A stretch of DNA of 64,000 bases from Sclerurus mexicanus. Taxonomy: Eukaryota; Chordata; Aves; Passeriformes; Furnariidae. A program made the position numbers and the translations under genes. The notes beneath the pieces are model-generated. The model was not told the DNA's origin. It saw nothing but the letters and a program-made list of their open reading frames with translations, and searched no databases. The stretch spans positions 754,525 through 818,524 of the forward strand of contig VWZF01002378.1 of NCBI GenBank assembly GCA_013396755.1, read 5' to 3'. Of the stretch, positions 53,701 to 57,717 are shown in pieces (position 1 is the stretch's first letter; each line of letters starts with the position of its first letter).

Positions 53701-54906
53701 GGGCACAGTGAGATATGTTGGAACGGTGGATTTTTCGGCCGGAATCTGGGTTGGAGTCGAACTAAATGTTCAGCTGGGTAAGTGTGAATATGCCCTGGGT
53801 TATCCGTGCAGCTAGCATGAACCATTTTTAAAGTTGCAGTGCAGTCCTTGATGCCCATTCAGGCCTGGGAAGTACCTCCAGTTTCAGGGAGCTTGGTGTC
53901 TGATACTCTCCACTTTCTGTTTGTAGGGATGCTCTGATCAATGTTGATCTGTCTTAAAGATACCTGGCTTTTATCTGCTCTTCTTGCTTTATGCAGAGTA
54001 ATGCTTTGGCATGTTGTAGCAGTTCCCATTGGTGCCCACATATTTTCAGAGATCAGAGAAACAAGCAAAGCCTAAAATTGCCTGTTGTTTTTTTTTTTAA
54101 ATCAACATGCACATGTTCATGGGCAGTGCTAACAGTGTGCATCGCTTGTCAGATTTGTTTGCTGTCAGTGCCTTTCAGAGATTTATTTTTGTTTTACCCC
54201 TGGGGAAAGCTGAATTCCAGAGTACAGGTTTTCTTTAACTTCAGTTCAGAGGGGTCAGAAAAAGACAGTGGTCTGCAAGATGATGGGTTTAGTAGTTTAA
54301 TAGGTACTACCACTGATGCCAGAAGTTTGGCAGCTAAATTTTAAGCTGTGCAAGGAAATGGTTTTGAGGACGGTTTATTCTGTAAAATGAACAAGTGCTT
54401 GACTTTTTAAACTGTTAGTTAACAAAGTAGTATTTTAGAAAATCATCTTTATGGTCACAGTTCAAGCCCTCCTCTCCAAGTTTTGTTCTCCCTAGTGTAT
54501 GATGAGCATTTGGCTTCATGATCTCGACTATTTTACAGATGACCAGAGCTATTCACACCTGAGTTGTGCGTGCTAATGAAAGTACCAGCAGTTAATCTGT
54601 GCGTTTCCTCTCCCTGAAGGCAAGCACGACGGGGTTGTCAAAGGCAGAGAGTATTTCCACTGCAAACCACGACACGGGGTCTTCGTTCGTCCCGGGCGCC
54701 TCAGCAAAGCACCGACTCCCACGAGGAGAGGGAGCGGCACGTGGCGGTCTCAGGCATCTTCCACTTGGGAGAAAAGGAGAAGTTCTGTGCTTCAAGGCTC
54801 CCCAGACACTCCTAAGACGGGAGGAGATGTCCTCTGCCATTCAGGGGATGCAGCGGCTTCGGCTTTTTCTAGGAAACAGGAAAACAGGAAATCTTGGATT
54901 AACTAA
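2700..54906 (+). CDS. KIF13A: KIF13A, kinesin-3 family motor (37 coding exons in window, 5' partial), with a C-terminal CAP-Gly domain
   Basis: Plus-end-directed microtubule motor. In mammals KIF13A moves mannose-6-phosphate receptor carriers via AP-1, forms recycling-endosome tubules with RAB11, and delivers melanosomal cargo. The joined exons give about 1933 residues, called w1-w1933 here, with w1 the Val at 2700. Order: motor domain (w1 to about w300), neck and coiled coil (w310-w385), FHA (w385-w487), coiled coil (w543-w640), KIF1B-like segment (w720-w770), DUF3694-type region (about w930-w1260), Ser-rich tail, CAP-Gly (w1797-w1866), basic tail. The start codon and first exon or exons lie upstream. 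Paralogue-specific residues such as DESNTTKYAG, GEGILEKAFQGYN and LADQAAGKGK fit KIF13A, not KIF13B. The CAP-Gly end is KIF13B-like, which is unusual. Introns are GT-AG except 45633-45960 (GC-AG). Introns are short: the whole span is 52 kb, against over 200 kb for the human gene. Identity is certain; exon edges rest on consensus sites plus recalled human protein. Confidence 0.96.
2761..8807 (+). other. KIF13A intron, 6.0 kb
   Basis: Contains T-rich and TTG-rich simple sequence (about 3785-3870) and an A/C-rich tract (about 8107-8153). I see no conserved coding segment and no clear transposon boundary. Small open frames on either strand have no recognisable family and no splice context. Confidence 0.75.
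8808..8900 (+). CDS. KIF13A: KIF13A coding exon (w21-w51): motor domain, start of P-loop
   Basis: Encodes the segment EVVFKCLGEGILEKAF through NACIFAYGQT. The Walker A loop GQTGSGKS begins here and is completed by the next exon, the classical kinesin split. The donor is the strong GTGAGT. Confidence 0.96.
9393..9573 (+). CDS. KIF13A: KIF13A coding exon (w52-w112): P-loop end to loop before alpha-2
   Basis: Starts by completing GSGKSFSMMG of the nucleotide-binding P-loop and continues through GLIPRLCCALF to VEVSYMEIYNEKVRDLLDPK. All kinesin hallmark residues are present. A long polypyrimidine acceptor precedes it; phase 2 out. Confidence 0.96.
9574..11769 (+). other. KIF13A introns flanking exon 10518-10605
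   Basis: Two introns, of 0.94 kb and 1.16 kb, around one exon. They are AT-rich with short T-runs; no repeat family, RNA gene or extra exon is recognisable. Confidence 0.7.
10518..10605 (+). CDS. KIF13A: KIF13A coding exon (w112-w141): motor domain, HKVLGPYVDGLSQL
   Basis: Encodes SRQSLKVREHKVLGPYVDG through the LSQLAVTNFE loop, a conserved motor segment following the DLL strand. Flanked by CCCCAG and GTAGAG. Confidence 0.95.
11770..11904 (+). CDS. KIF13A: KIF13A coding exon (w142-w186): switch I
   Basis: Forty-five codons, phase 0 at both ends, containing SEGNKSRTVAATNMNEESSR and the switch I core NEESSRSHA that senses the gamma-phosphate of ATP. It ends in YDLQSG before a GTATGT donor. 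Confidence 0.96.
12426..12538 (+). CDS. KIF13A: KIF13A coding exon (w187-w224): switch II
   Basis: Encodes NSGEKVSKVSLVDLAGSERV, with the switch II motif DLAGSE, then the ERLKEGSNIN loop. The donor GTAAGA splits the Lys codon that is completed at 17632. Confidence 0.96.
12908..12955. repeat. Perfect 24-bp tandem duplication
   Basis: Two adjacent identical units at 12908-12931 and 12932-12955, beginning ACAGTTTAAGAGAATC. They are identical at all 24 positions, which suggests a recent event. Intronic. Confidence 0.92.
14405..14870 (+). mobile_element. CR1-type LINE fragment (3' end, sense orientation)
   Basis: Diagnostic avian CR1 3'-region phrases occur in order: GGAGAAGAGGAGACTGAGGG, TGGGTATTAGAAGAAGG, CAGAGGGTGGTGGGCACTG, GAGCTCCAGGAGGGTTTGGA and TTGGACTGGATGGTCCTTGT, followed by a decayed terminal ATTCTGTG. 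No intact reverse transcriptase frame remains. Boundaries are approximate. GC content is well above the flanking intron. Confidence 0.88.
17455..17525 (+). mobile_element. Short CR1 3'-end remnant
   Basis: Sequence resembling the CR1 3' tail (GAGCAGGGCAGTGGGCTAG, then GTGGTCATTTCCAGT), ending in ATTCTATGATG, the characteristic short CR1 terminal repeat. It lies about 100 bp upstream of the next KIF13A exon. Confidence 0.65.
17632..17743 (+). CDS. KIF13A: KIF13A coding exon (w224-w261): motor domain alpha-4 to alpha-5
   Basis: Encodes SLSTLGLVISSLADQAAGKG through KNKFVPYRDSVLTWLLK, the microtubule-binding alpha-4/loop-12 region. SLST replaces the usual SLTT, a conservative change. LADQAAGKGK is KIF13A-type. 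Confidence 0.96.
18043..18255 (+). CDS. KIF13A: KIF13A coding exon (w262-w332): end of motor, neck linker, neck coiled coil
   Basis: Encodes DNLGGNSQTAMIATISPAAD, the conserved ETLSTLRYADRAKRI helix, then the neck VNHAVVNEDPNARVIRELRE and a coiled coil through EKLKEQLSQAE. Seventy-one codons, phase 0 at both ends. This exon ends the motor domain and begins the dimerisation neck. Confidence 0.96.
18760..18783. repeat. Small inverted repeat, 9-bp arms
   Basis: AGTGTTAAC at 18760-18768 pairs with GTTAACACT at 18775-18783 across a six-base loop. It is intronic and may be chance in AT-rich sequence. Confidence 0.6.
19301..19411 (+). CDS. KIF13A: KIF13A coding exon (w333-w369): coiled coil after the neck
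   Basis: Encodes AMKAPELKEKLEESEKLIKE and LTVTWEEKLRKTEEIAQ, the kinesin-3 coiled coil between neck and FHA domain (Kinesin_assoc region). Thirty-seven codons, phase 0 at both ends. Confidence 0.95.
20101..20235 (+). CDS. KIF13A: KIF13A coding exon (w370-w414): coiled coil to FHA domain start
   Basis: Encodes ERQRQLESMGISLESSGIKV then GDDKCYLVNLNADPALNELL and VYYLK. The CYLVNLNADP segment is the first FHA strand region shared by KIF1 and KIF13 motors. Phase 0 at both ends. Confidence 0.96.
21310..21345. repeat. Perfect 13-bp inverted repeat (hairpin)
   Basis: AAAATATTAGCTA at 21310-21322 is the exact reverse complement of TAGCTAATATTTT at 21333-21345, with a 10-base spacer that repeats part of the arm. 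It lies about 60 bp upstream of the 21403 exon. Confidence 0.85.
21403..21533 (+). CDS. KIF13A: KIF13A coding exon (w415-w458): FHA domain
   Basis: Encodes DHTRVGADTSQDIQLFGIGI and continues through EHCEIDIALDGEVTLTPKEN. It contains the Arg and Gly positions of the FHA phosphothreonine-binding fold and ends inside the Arg codon completed at 22831. Confidence 0.96.
21534..22830 (+). other. KIF13A intron, 1.3 kb
   Basis: Plain intronic sequence with an A-run at 22082-22093. No conserved or repetitive element is recognised. Confidence 0.65.
22831..22917 (+). CDS. KIF13A: KIF13A coding exon (w458-w487): FHA domain core
   Basis: Encodes SCVNGALVCSVTQLWHGDRI and LWGNNHFFR. NG, HGDRI and NNHFFR are the FHA signature positions. 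Both ends split Arg codons (AG/A). Confidence 0.96.
23028..23194 (+). CDS. KIF13A: KIF13A coding exon (w487-w543): FHA end and acidic linker
   Basis: Encodes the basic stretch INLPKRKRRDWLKDLEKET, then an acidic Ser-rich linker DVDAASEASSEPDYNYEFAQ and MEVIMKTLNSN. This follows mammalian KIF13A closely; KIF13B is divergent here. Confidence 0.95.
23195..28086 (+). other. KIF13A intron, 4.9 kb
   Basis: AT-rich sequence with TA-rich microsatellite-like tracts near 23345-23390 and 23758-23805. No CR1 piece with a clear end and no additional exon is recognised. Short T-runs are scattered throughout. Confidence 0.7.
28087..28297 (+). CDS. KIF13A: KIF13A coding exon (w543-w613): stalk coiled coil
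   Basis: Encodes PVQNVVQVLEKQYLEEKRSA then LEEQRLMYERELEQLRQQLS, a long charged coiled coil, and a variable region ending AAQQKVNLWTEE. It is GC-rich compared with neighbouring introns. Phase 1 in, phase 2 out. Confidence 0.96.
28298..32824 (+). other. KIF13A intron, 4.5 kb
   Basis: No coding or known-repeat signal that I can support. Open frames near 30948-31217 and 32214-32561 lack homology and splice logic. The segment 29480-31480 has slightly higher GC and could hide an old, unrecognised repeat. Confidence 0.65.
32825..32987 (+). CDS. KIF13A: KIF13A coding exon (w613-w667): coiled coil, LAKLREQIVKANTLV
   Basis: Encodes DELFRQSLAKLREQIVKANT and VREANFLAEEMSKLTDYQVT, ending LQIPAENLSANKK. 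This stalk region is shared with KIF13B, where it lies in the MAGUK-binding stalk. Confidence 0.96.
33624..33764 (+). CDS. KIF13A: KIF13A coding exon (w668-w714): RGAIVSEPAIQVRRKGKG
   Basis: Forty-seven codons, phase 0 at both ends, reading RGAIVSEPAIQVRRKGKGTQ, then VWTIEKLENKLIDMRDLYQE and WKEKIPE. Nearly identical to human. Confidence 0.96.
33765..35431 (+). other. KIF13A intron, 1.7 kb
   Basis: Contains a 21-bp tandem duplication at 33994-34035. No further features are supported. The acceptor at its 3' end (CCAACCCAG) follows a weak pyrimidine tract. Confidence 0.65.
33994..34035. repeat. 21-bp tandem duplication
   Basis: Units 33994-34014 and 34015-34035, each beginning GTCAGATGTAA, differ at two positions. 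Intronic. Confidence 0.85.
35432..35581 (+). CDS. KIF13A: KIF13A coding exon (w715-w764): KIF1B-like segment
   Basis: Fifty codons: IRKVIGKRGDPFYEAQENHN, LIGVANVFLECLFSDVKLQY, AVPIISQQGE. The body is almost identical to human KIF13A, but the first six residues (IRKVIG) differ from human AKRLYG at the same length. That supports this acceptor over the alternative AAG at 35440. Confidence 0.92.
36044..36208 (+). CDS. KIF13A: KIF13A coding exon (w765-w819): VAGRLHVEVMRVTG
   Basis: Encodes VAGRLHVEVMRVTGSVPERV, an acidic/serine linker EGDDSSENSSESGSLEV, and HRAKKLSCR. Fifty-five codons, phase 0 at both ends, with GTGAGT donor. Confidence 0.96.
36737..36910 (+). CDS. KIF13A: KIF13A coding exon (w820-w877): C2-like strand region
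   Basis: Encodes VKIKEATGLPPNLSNFVFCQ, YTFWDQCESTVAAPVVDPDV and the strand AHFTVTFSHCK. The VKIKEATGLP pattern resembles the start of C2-type beta domains found in kinesin-3 tails. Confidence 0.96.
37413..37564 (+). CDS. KIF13A: KIF13A coding exon (w878-w928): EFLEFISEGALAIEVWGHR
   Basis: Encodes DYVVNVTEEFLEFISEGALA, IEVWGHRCTGNGSSVWEVDS and LHAKTRTLRD. The next exon follows after a 114-bp intron. Confidence 0.96.
37679..37811 (+). CDS. KIF13A: KIF13A coding exon (w928-w972): DUF3694-type region
   Basis: Encodes WNEVTRRIEMWISIQELNEM, GEYTAVELHQAKDVNTGGIF, QLRQ. The kinesin-3 DUF3694 domain typically starts around here. It is followed by an 89-bp intron. Confidence 0.96.
37901..38047 (+). 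CDS. KIF13A: KIF13A coding exon (w973-w1021): GHSRRVQVTVKPVQ
   Basis: Encodes GHSRRVQVTVKPVQHSGTLP, LMVEAILSVSVGGVTARSTK and LQRGLDSYQ. A run of seven G in VGGV replaces the Cys codon seen in human IGCV. The flanking frame is intact. Confidence 0.95.
38048..39081 (+). other. KIF13A intron with assembly gap
   Basis: Intron holding a run of 15 G at 38380-38394, then an A-rich tract and 30 Ns. No other feature is recognised. Confidence 0.8.
38408..38437. other. Assembly gap (30 N)
   Basis: Thirty undetermined bases directly after a poly-G and poly-A stretch, typical of a sequencing or assembly break at a homopolymer. It is inside an intron and does not interrupt coding sequence. Confidence 0.99.
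39082..39120 (+). CDS. KIF13A: KIF13A 39-nt cassette exon (w1022-w1034)
   Basis: Thirteen codons, KEEDDGGDMDSYQ, phase 0 at both ends and ending in DSYQ like the preceding exon, so skipping keeps frame. Human KIF13A has an equivalent 13-residue alternative segment (known isoforms differ by 13 and by 35 residues). Flanked by CTACCAG and GTATTG. Confidence 0.92.
39121..40404 (+). other. KIF13A intron, 1.3 kb
   Basis: No repeat or exon recognised apart from a short T-run near 39590. Confidence 0.65.
40405..40504 (+). CDS. KIF13A: KIF13A coding exon (w1035-w1068): EEDLNCVRERWSDALIKR
   Basis: Encodes EEDLNCVRERWSDALIKRRE, YLDEQIQKISNKQ. The donor GTTTGC is weak and the following intron is only 91 bp. 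Retaining it would reach a stop after 18 codons. Confidence 0.94.
40596..40722 (+). CDS. KIF13A: KIF13A coding exon (w1068-w1110): VEQWVGLTEERNAV
   Basis: Encodes EKSEEDIEREARLVEQWVGL, TEERNAVFVPAPGSGIPGAP, AN plus part of Trp. The LTEERNAV and PAPGSGIPGAPA motifs are shared by KIF13 proteins. Confidence 0.96.
41730..41785 (+). CDS. KIF13A: KIF13A coding exon (w1110-w1129): PPAGMETHIPVLFLDLN
   Basis: A 56-nt exon encoding IPPAGMETHIPVLFLDLN, a very conserved KIF13 segment. Good acceptor TTGTTTCAG; GTATGT donor; splits the Trp and Ala codons. Confidence 0.95.
42879..43003 (+). CDS. KIF13A: KIF13A coding exon (w1129-w1170): DDLSANEQLIGPHASGVN
   Basis: Encodes DDLSANEQLIGPHASGVNSI, LPKEHGSPFFYLPIIKHSDD, E. 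KIF13A-specific; the KIF13B counterpart is longer and different. Confidence 0.95.
44005..44181 (+). CDS. KIF13A: KIF13A coding exon (w1171-w1229): TVQLSHPAAMELVLRKRI
   Basis: Encodes VSATAAWDSSVHDSVHLNRV, TPQNERIYLIVKTTVQLSHP, AAMELVLRKRIAANIYNKQ. Fifty-nine codons, phase 0 at both ends. Confidence 0.96.
44544..44636 (+). CDS. KIF13A: KIF13A coding exon (w1230-w1260): GVTYEIVSNIPK
   Basis: Thirty-one codons, SFTQSLKRRISLKNIYYACG, VTYEIVSNIPK, phase 0 at both ends. The SLKRRIS stretch is basic with potential phosphosites. Confidence 0.95.
44637..45479 (+). other. KIF13A intron, 0.84 kb
   Basis: Nothing recognisable beyond the acceptor GCACCTCCAG. Confidence 0.65.
45480..45632 (+). CDS. KIF13A: KIF13A coding exon (w1261-w1311) ending at a GC donor
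   Basis: Fifty-one codons, ATEEIEDRETLALMAARSES, EGTADGESYIEKYTRGVLHV, ENILSLERLRQ. Human continues LRQAVTVKEA. Here the exon must end at LRQ before CAG/GCAAGG, because the next exon starts AVTVKEA at 45961 and no GT donor fits. The exon is clearly GC-richer than its surroundings. Confidence 0.93.
45633..45960 (+). other. GC-AG intron of KIF13A (328 bp)
   Basis: Begins GCAAGG, matching the consensus for GC donors (CAG/GCAAGT) with strong U1 pairing elsewhere, and ends CCTTCCACAG. It is the only non-GT intron in the gene in this window. Confidence 0.88.
45961..46038 (+). CDS. KIF13A: KIF13A coding exon (w1312-w1337): AVTVKEALSTKAR
   Basis: Twenty-six codons, AVTVKEALSTKARNIRRSIS, TPNVHN. The basic RRSIST motif is a conserved phosphosite-like region. 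Donor GTGAGG; phase 0 at both ends. Confidence 0.96.
46546..46593 (+). CDS. KIF13A: KIF13A small coding exon (w1338-w1353)
   Basis: Forty-eight bases, VSCSRLDLSGCDDDDK, matching human VSSSRPDLSGFDEDDK. Strong GTAAGT donor. Confidence 0.94.
47038..47149 (+). CDS. KIF13A: KIF13A coding exon (w1354-w1391): CYGTLPRESPRKSR
   Basis: Encodes GWSESHLDISDCCSSYQDVS, CYGTLPRESPRKSRDGS. It begins the serine-rich tail. Moderately diverged from human, as expected for a disordered tail. Confidence 0.94.
47425..47576 (+). CDS. KIF13A: KIF13A coding exon (w1391-w1441): SPFKAFSPQPPKFFKPLMP
   Basis: Encodes IVAENSHALMASPFKAFSPQ, PPKFFKPLMPVKEEHKRKTP, LESRPLLSQE. SPFKAFSPQPPKFFKPLMPV is a fingerprint of the KIF13A tail, a region implicated in cargo-adaptor binding. 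Confidence 0.96.
48122..48226 (+). CDS. KIF13A: KIF13A 105-nt cassette exon (w1442-w1476)
   Basis: Thirty-five codons, SLAPAQEHCAGGAVPAGSSA, SSTPARSHSARHEKI, phase 0 at both ends. Poorly conserved in sequence but equal in length and position to the 35-residue alternative exon of human KIF13A. Acceptor CTTTGCAG, donor GTAAGT. Confidence 0.88.
50139..50185. repeat. 17-bp tandem repeat, 2.8 copies
   Basis: Units at 50139-50155, 50156-50172 and a partial 50173-50185, each starting ACATCTG and containing CATCAAAAC, with one T/C difference. Intronic. Confidence 0.88.
51480..51868 (+). mobile_element. CR1-type LINE fragment (3' end, sense)
   Basis: Typical CR1 3'-region phrases in order: CACCCTGGAGGAGACCAGGC, GCAGTGCCCAGTGCCAGGAC, GTTCCATCTGAACACAAGAA, GTCCGTGGAGATCCCCAAAC and GGCCTCCACAGGTGCTTTCC, ending in a decayed terminal repeat ATTCCGAGATTCTTCCGAGA. 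No intact frame; 5' edge approximate. Confidence 0.9.
52691..53777 (+). CDS. KIF13A: KIF13A large tail exon (w1477-w1839) leading into CAP-Gly
   Basis: A 1087-nt exon. It opens DSEEEDSELEAINKKLISPQ and includes KIF13A tail landmarks FADFSIYNASLESREWFSSK, SRSPTTSSITSGYFSHSASN and EVTVEHTTDILEDHSFTEFM, all close to human KIF13A. After a variable acidic/Ser stretch, with an Ala run from repeated GCA codons at about 53461-53479, it continues as LPSWVAVGEQVCVGSNKLGT, VRYVGTVDFSAGIWVGVELN, VQLG: the first two-thirds of a CAP-Gly domain. Human KIF13A diverges and ends before this. The donor GTAAGT falls between the Gly and Lys of the GKxDG motif; reading on into the intron would stop at 53815. Confidence 0.93.
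54620..54906 (+). CDS. KIF13A: KIF13A final exon (w1839-w1933): CAP-Gly end and basic C-terminal tail
   Basis: After CCTGAAG, the spliced frame gives GKHDGVVKGREYFHCKPRHG, VFVRPGRLSKAPTPTRRGSG, then a Ser/Arg-rich tail and the terminus RKQENRKSWIN followed by TAA. GKHDG is the tubulin/EEY-tail recognition loop of CAP-Gly (GKNDG in most members), and VRPGRL is the usual domain end. KIF13B ends with NPENRKSWAS, so the extreme C-terminus is homologous as well. Splice phase agrees (phase 1), and the frame stays open for 94 codons. Confidence 0.92.
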
Positions 54907-56170
54907 ACTGCAGTATTTTTGCACTTACTACACGCGTGACTGTGTAGAAAACTTTGTGGATTTTTTTGAAGCTATTGTACATTTTAATCTGTCCATACGG
55001 AATGTGTATTCTCTAGAGTCCTTGACTTAATGCTCTAATTTTTTATAAATAATATATATATTATATATATATGAATGTGTATCTATAGTTTGTCTGCCAG
55101 TGGGCAGATACAGCTGCACACTAAAATACAGTTAAAGCTGATCTGTAGATAACTGAGGTACTGGACTATTTGTTACACGACAACTTGGGAGATATATTTT
55201 AAACAACAAAAGATATTTTATTGTGGAAAAAACAGGACGCCAACCCGTATTTGGGGAAAAAAAAAAAAAAGGAAAAAAAAAGCTACGGTTTGCTGTTCTT
55301 AATTACCAAAGAACTTGTTTTAGACTGACATACTTGCTGTTTATATCTTTCTATTGTAAATGTTTTAACTGGTAACTCGGTGCCATGTTTCCTTTAGTCC
55401 CTGGGCACCGTGCAGCCTTATGTTCTGTGTTTCAGCACACTGAAATATCCCAACTGCTTTGTATTTTTTGTCTTCCTAGAGGCCTGCCACTGTGCTGACC
55501 TGGCACTGCATTGGGATGGCTAATGATGCCTGGAGCTACCTGTGTCTGGCATTTCACCTGTTAACATAAGCCAGCCGGGCAGTTTGACTGCAGAAAAACA
55601 GTATTACTGCAAGGATCTGAGAGGACAACATTTTGGGGGTTTTTTTAGGGGGTTTTGGGGTTTCTTTTGGGGGGTGTGTGTGGGGGAAATGGGGAAACAA
55701 GGAAGCAGTTAAGTGGATCGTGACTGCAAACTTTGCACTTGTTACTTGCTGGTTATTATCAAGATGAAATAGAACCTGCTAAAGCAATTTTAATCTGTAA
55801 AGTTTATTTTAATAATGGGAACGATGGAGGGATTTGTGTCTGGTGCTCATGAATTCCTAAGAAGGTTGTTCCACGTGTAGATACTGTAGATGCCTGTCCA
55901 AGCGTTCTGGATGTCTGTAAAGTAACCTGGTAAAAGCGGAGTGAAGTGAATGGCCTGCTGTACCTGTTCTTTGTTCCTGAGCAAGAGAACGACTGAGATA
56001 CCTGGGACCTTCCTGCAAAGCTGCTGCTCTTTCTCTGATTGTTGTGTACAGTAAGCGGACTCTCGTATTTTGCTATTTACTGTAAAGAACTGTAATTTAT
56101 ATACTGCCATTCTGTATTTAATTGGTACAGACCTATTGTGTGTTAGAATACAGACTGTTTACTTGGGATT
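54907..56170 (+). other. KIF13A: Probable KIF13A 3' UTR
   Basis: Follows the stop codon directly. It holds an AT-rich tract (55041-55072), an A-rich tract (55256-55281) and a G-run cluster (55635-55697). There is no canonical AATAAA before 57512, so the 3' end is uncertain. A variant signal AATACA lies near 56147; alternatively the UTR runs to the AATAAA at 57512-57517. Confidence 0.5.
55635..55697 (+). promoter_or_regulatory. Putative RNA G-quadruplex in KIF13A 3' UTR
   Basis: Successive G-runs of five, five, four, six, five and four Gs, separated by loops of T-rich or GT sequence. This satisfies the loose G-quadruplex pattern on the transcribed (sense) strand. Function is inferred only. 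Confidence 0.6.
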
Positions 56171-57511
56171 TAAAAAAGAAAAACCAAAATGTTTTGCTTG
56201 TGTTTGGTACCATTAGGCTTCGTGGTCAAATACTAAGGTGTTTCTGGCTGGCGGTGCTCAGATGCAAAGAACTTTGTGAAAATGCTGAAGGACAAGTGTG
56301 GTTGGCCTGGAAGGCTGGATGGGATCAACGTGTCTCACCACTGACCGGAGGAGAACAGCAGCCCCTGGGGATGCACCTTCCTCACCTTCTGCTTTCCCTG
56401 TCCCTCACAGGAGAGGGAGCGCAGTCAGGGAACTCCTGACAGAGGATGGTGTTGTGTGGGTGAAGGGGAGACGGGACAAGTTCCTGGAGGACAGACAAGA
56501 GAGGATCACTGCTAAATATGCAAAGGCGTGAGCTGCCCGCAACACTGTTGGCAGCAGGAGGGCAGTGTGCCAGGGCTGGTGGTGAAAGGAGGGGCTGTGA
56601 AGTTCGCTGCGCTTGCCCTTGACGTGGCTTTTGGCTCTTCTGGGACAGGATTCTTATGTGTTAATTGATTTTGGTGAAATGCATATCTGTGCAGAACATT
56701 TCATGCTTCTGGTGTCCACCTAGAGTTGCTCTCACTGTGTTAGTGTCACTGCTCCTGGAGAAAATTACCAGAATGGGAAAACATATTATGCAGAATTATG
56801 TTATCAGGCACAAATGGTTGTAGAACACGGCCAGTTATCTACTCTCAATACCTCACTGTATTGAAGTTAATTATAGATACCACTTCAATATTTTTATACT
56901 GCTTCTTAGAAAATACACATTTGCATAAACGTATTTGTTCCAGGCCACTGCAAACAATTCTGAAAGTCAGTGTGGCCATTTTCTTATGTCAAAGGTTCAG
57001 TGTTTAGACCGGGTTGGCAGCAGCTGAGCTGGGCTTTCCGTTGTTTCAGACCTCTGAGAATACAGAATGCATGACTGATTGCTTCAGGAACACTGGGATA
57101 ATTGTCCCTCTTGGGGTGTGCAATCCGTACGTGTCAGGGAGACCAAAACAAGCCAACCTACAGTCGTGCTGTACCCATTGTGCATAACCTGTGCCCTTGG
57201 GGCTTCTGTTGGTACTAAAGGACCTGTACTTTTGCAAACCTTGCACCTTAGCATGGCCTGGCTTAAGGTGAAGTTAGAAGGAGCCTATCTAAGGAGTGCA
57301 ATAATGTGGTGGGACAATGAAAGCATTTTGGTTGATGTGCTTCTTAAAGCTCTAGTATGTAAACAGAAGCACCTTTTCCTGTTAGTAATGTTAGAGTAGG
57401 GATTTGCTGTCTTGAACTTTGGAATCGCTGGGGGGTGGGAAACATGTGGGGATGATGCAACTGCAAATTGCCTTTTTTTTAATATTAACCAGCATCAAAA
57501 CTACCCTGCCT

Positions 57512-57517
57512 AATAAA
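57512..57517 (+). terminator. Candidate polyadenylation signal AATAAA
   Basis: First canonical hexamer downstream of the KIF13A stop, 2.6 kb away. A downstream GT-rich element (GGGTGTG) lies within 10 bases, which fits a real site, but a single hexamer is weak evidence. Confidence 0.35.
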
Positions 57518-57641
57518 CAGGGTGTGCAGCCCATACCAAGATCTCATAACCCCAATCATGACAGCAAATAACCTTGTGCAGAGCCGATCCCTCATTCATC
57601 ACTCCCGACGTGTTCTTTGCATCCCCGATCCCCGCGGCATC

Positions 57642-57717
57642 AATTACCGGACCCTGACCAATTATGGGAAGCAGCCAGGCAAATTACCGGACCCCAACCA
57701 ATTACCGGACCCCGACC
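57642..57717. repeat. AATTACCGGACC(C) repeat, three 18-bp copies
   Basis: Copies at 57642-57659, 57682-57699 and 57700-57717, all beginning AATTACCGGACCC. The last two are directly adjacent; a 22-bp segment starting AATTATGGGAAG separates the first two and may be a decayed copy. Confidence 0.85.

Noticed and set aside
52921..53858. Several - strand frames opposite the large tail exon
   Set aside because: All overlap the strongly supported KIF13A exon; no homology.
2700..54906. Assigning the kinesin gene to KIF13B because of the CAP-Gly domain
   Set aside because: At every diagnostic exon (DESNTTKYAG, LADQAAGKGK, FFKPLMPVKEE, FADFSIYNASL, SRSPTTSSITSGYFSH) the protein follows KIF13A; only the C-terminal domain is shared with KIF13B. 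The SIRT5 neighbour also fits the 6p-type KIF13A region rather than 8p.
55045..55072. TATA-like tract as a promoter
   Set aside because: Alternating AT microsatellite inside the KIF13A 3' UTR; no downstream gene start fits.
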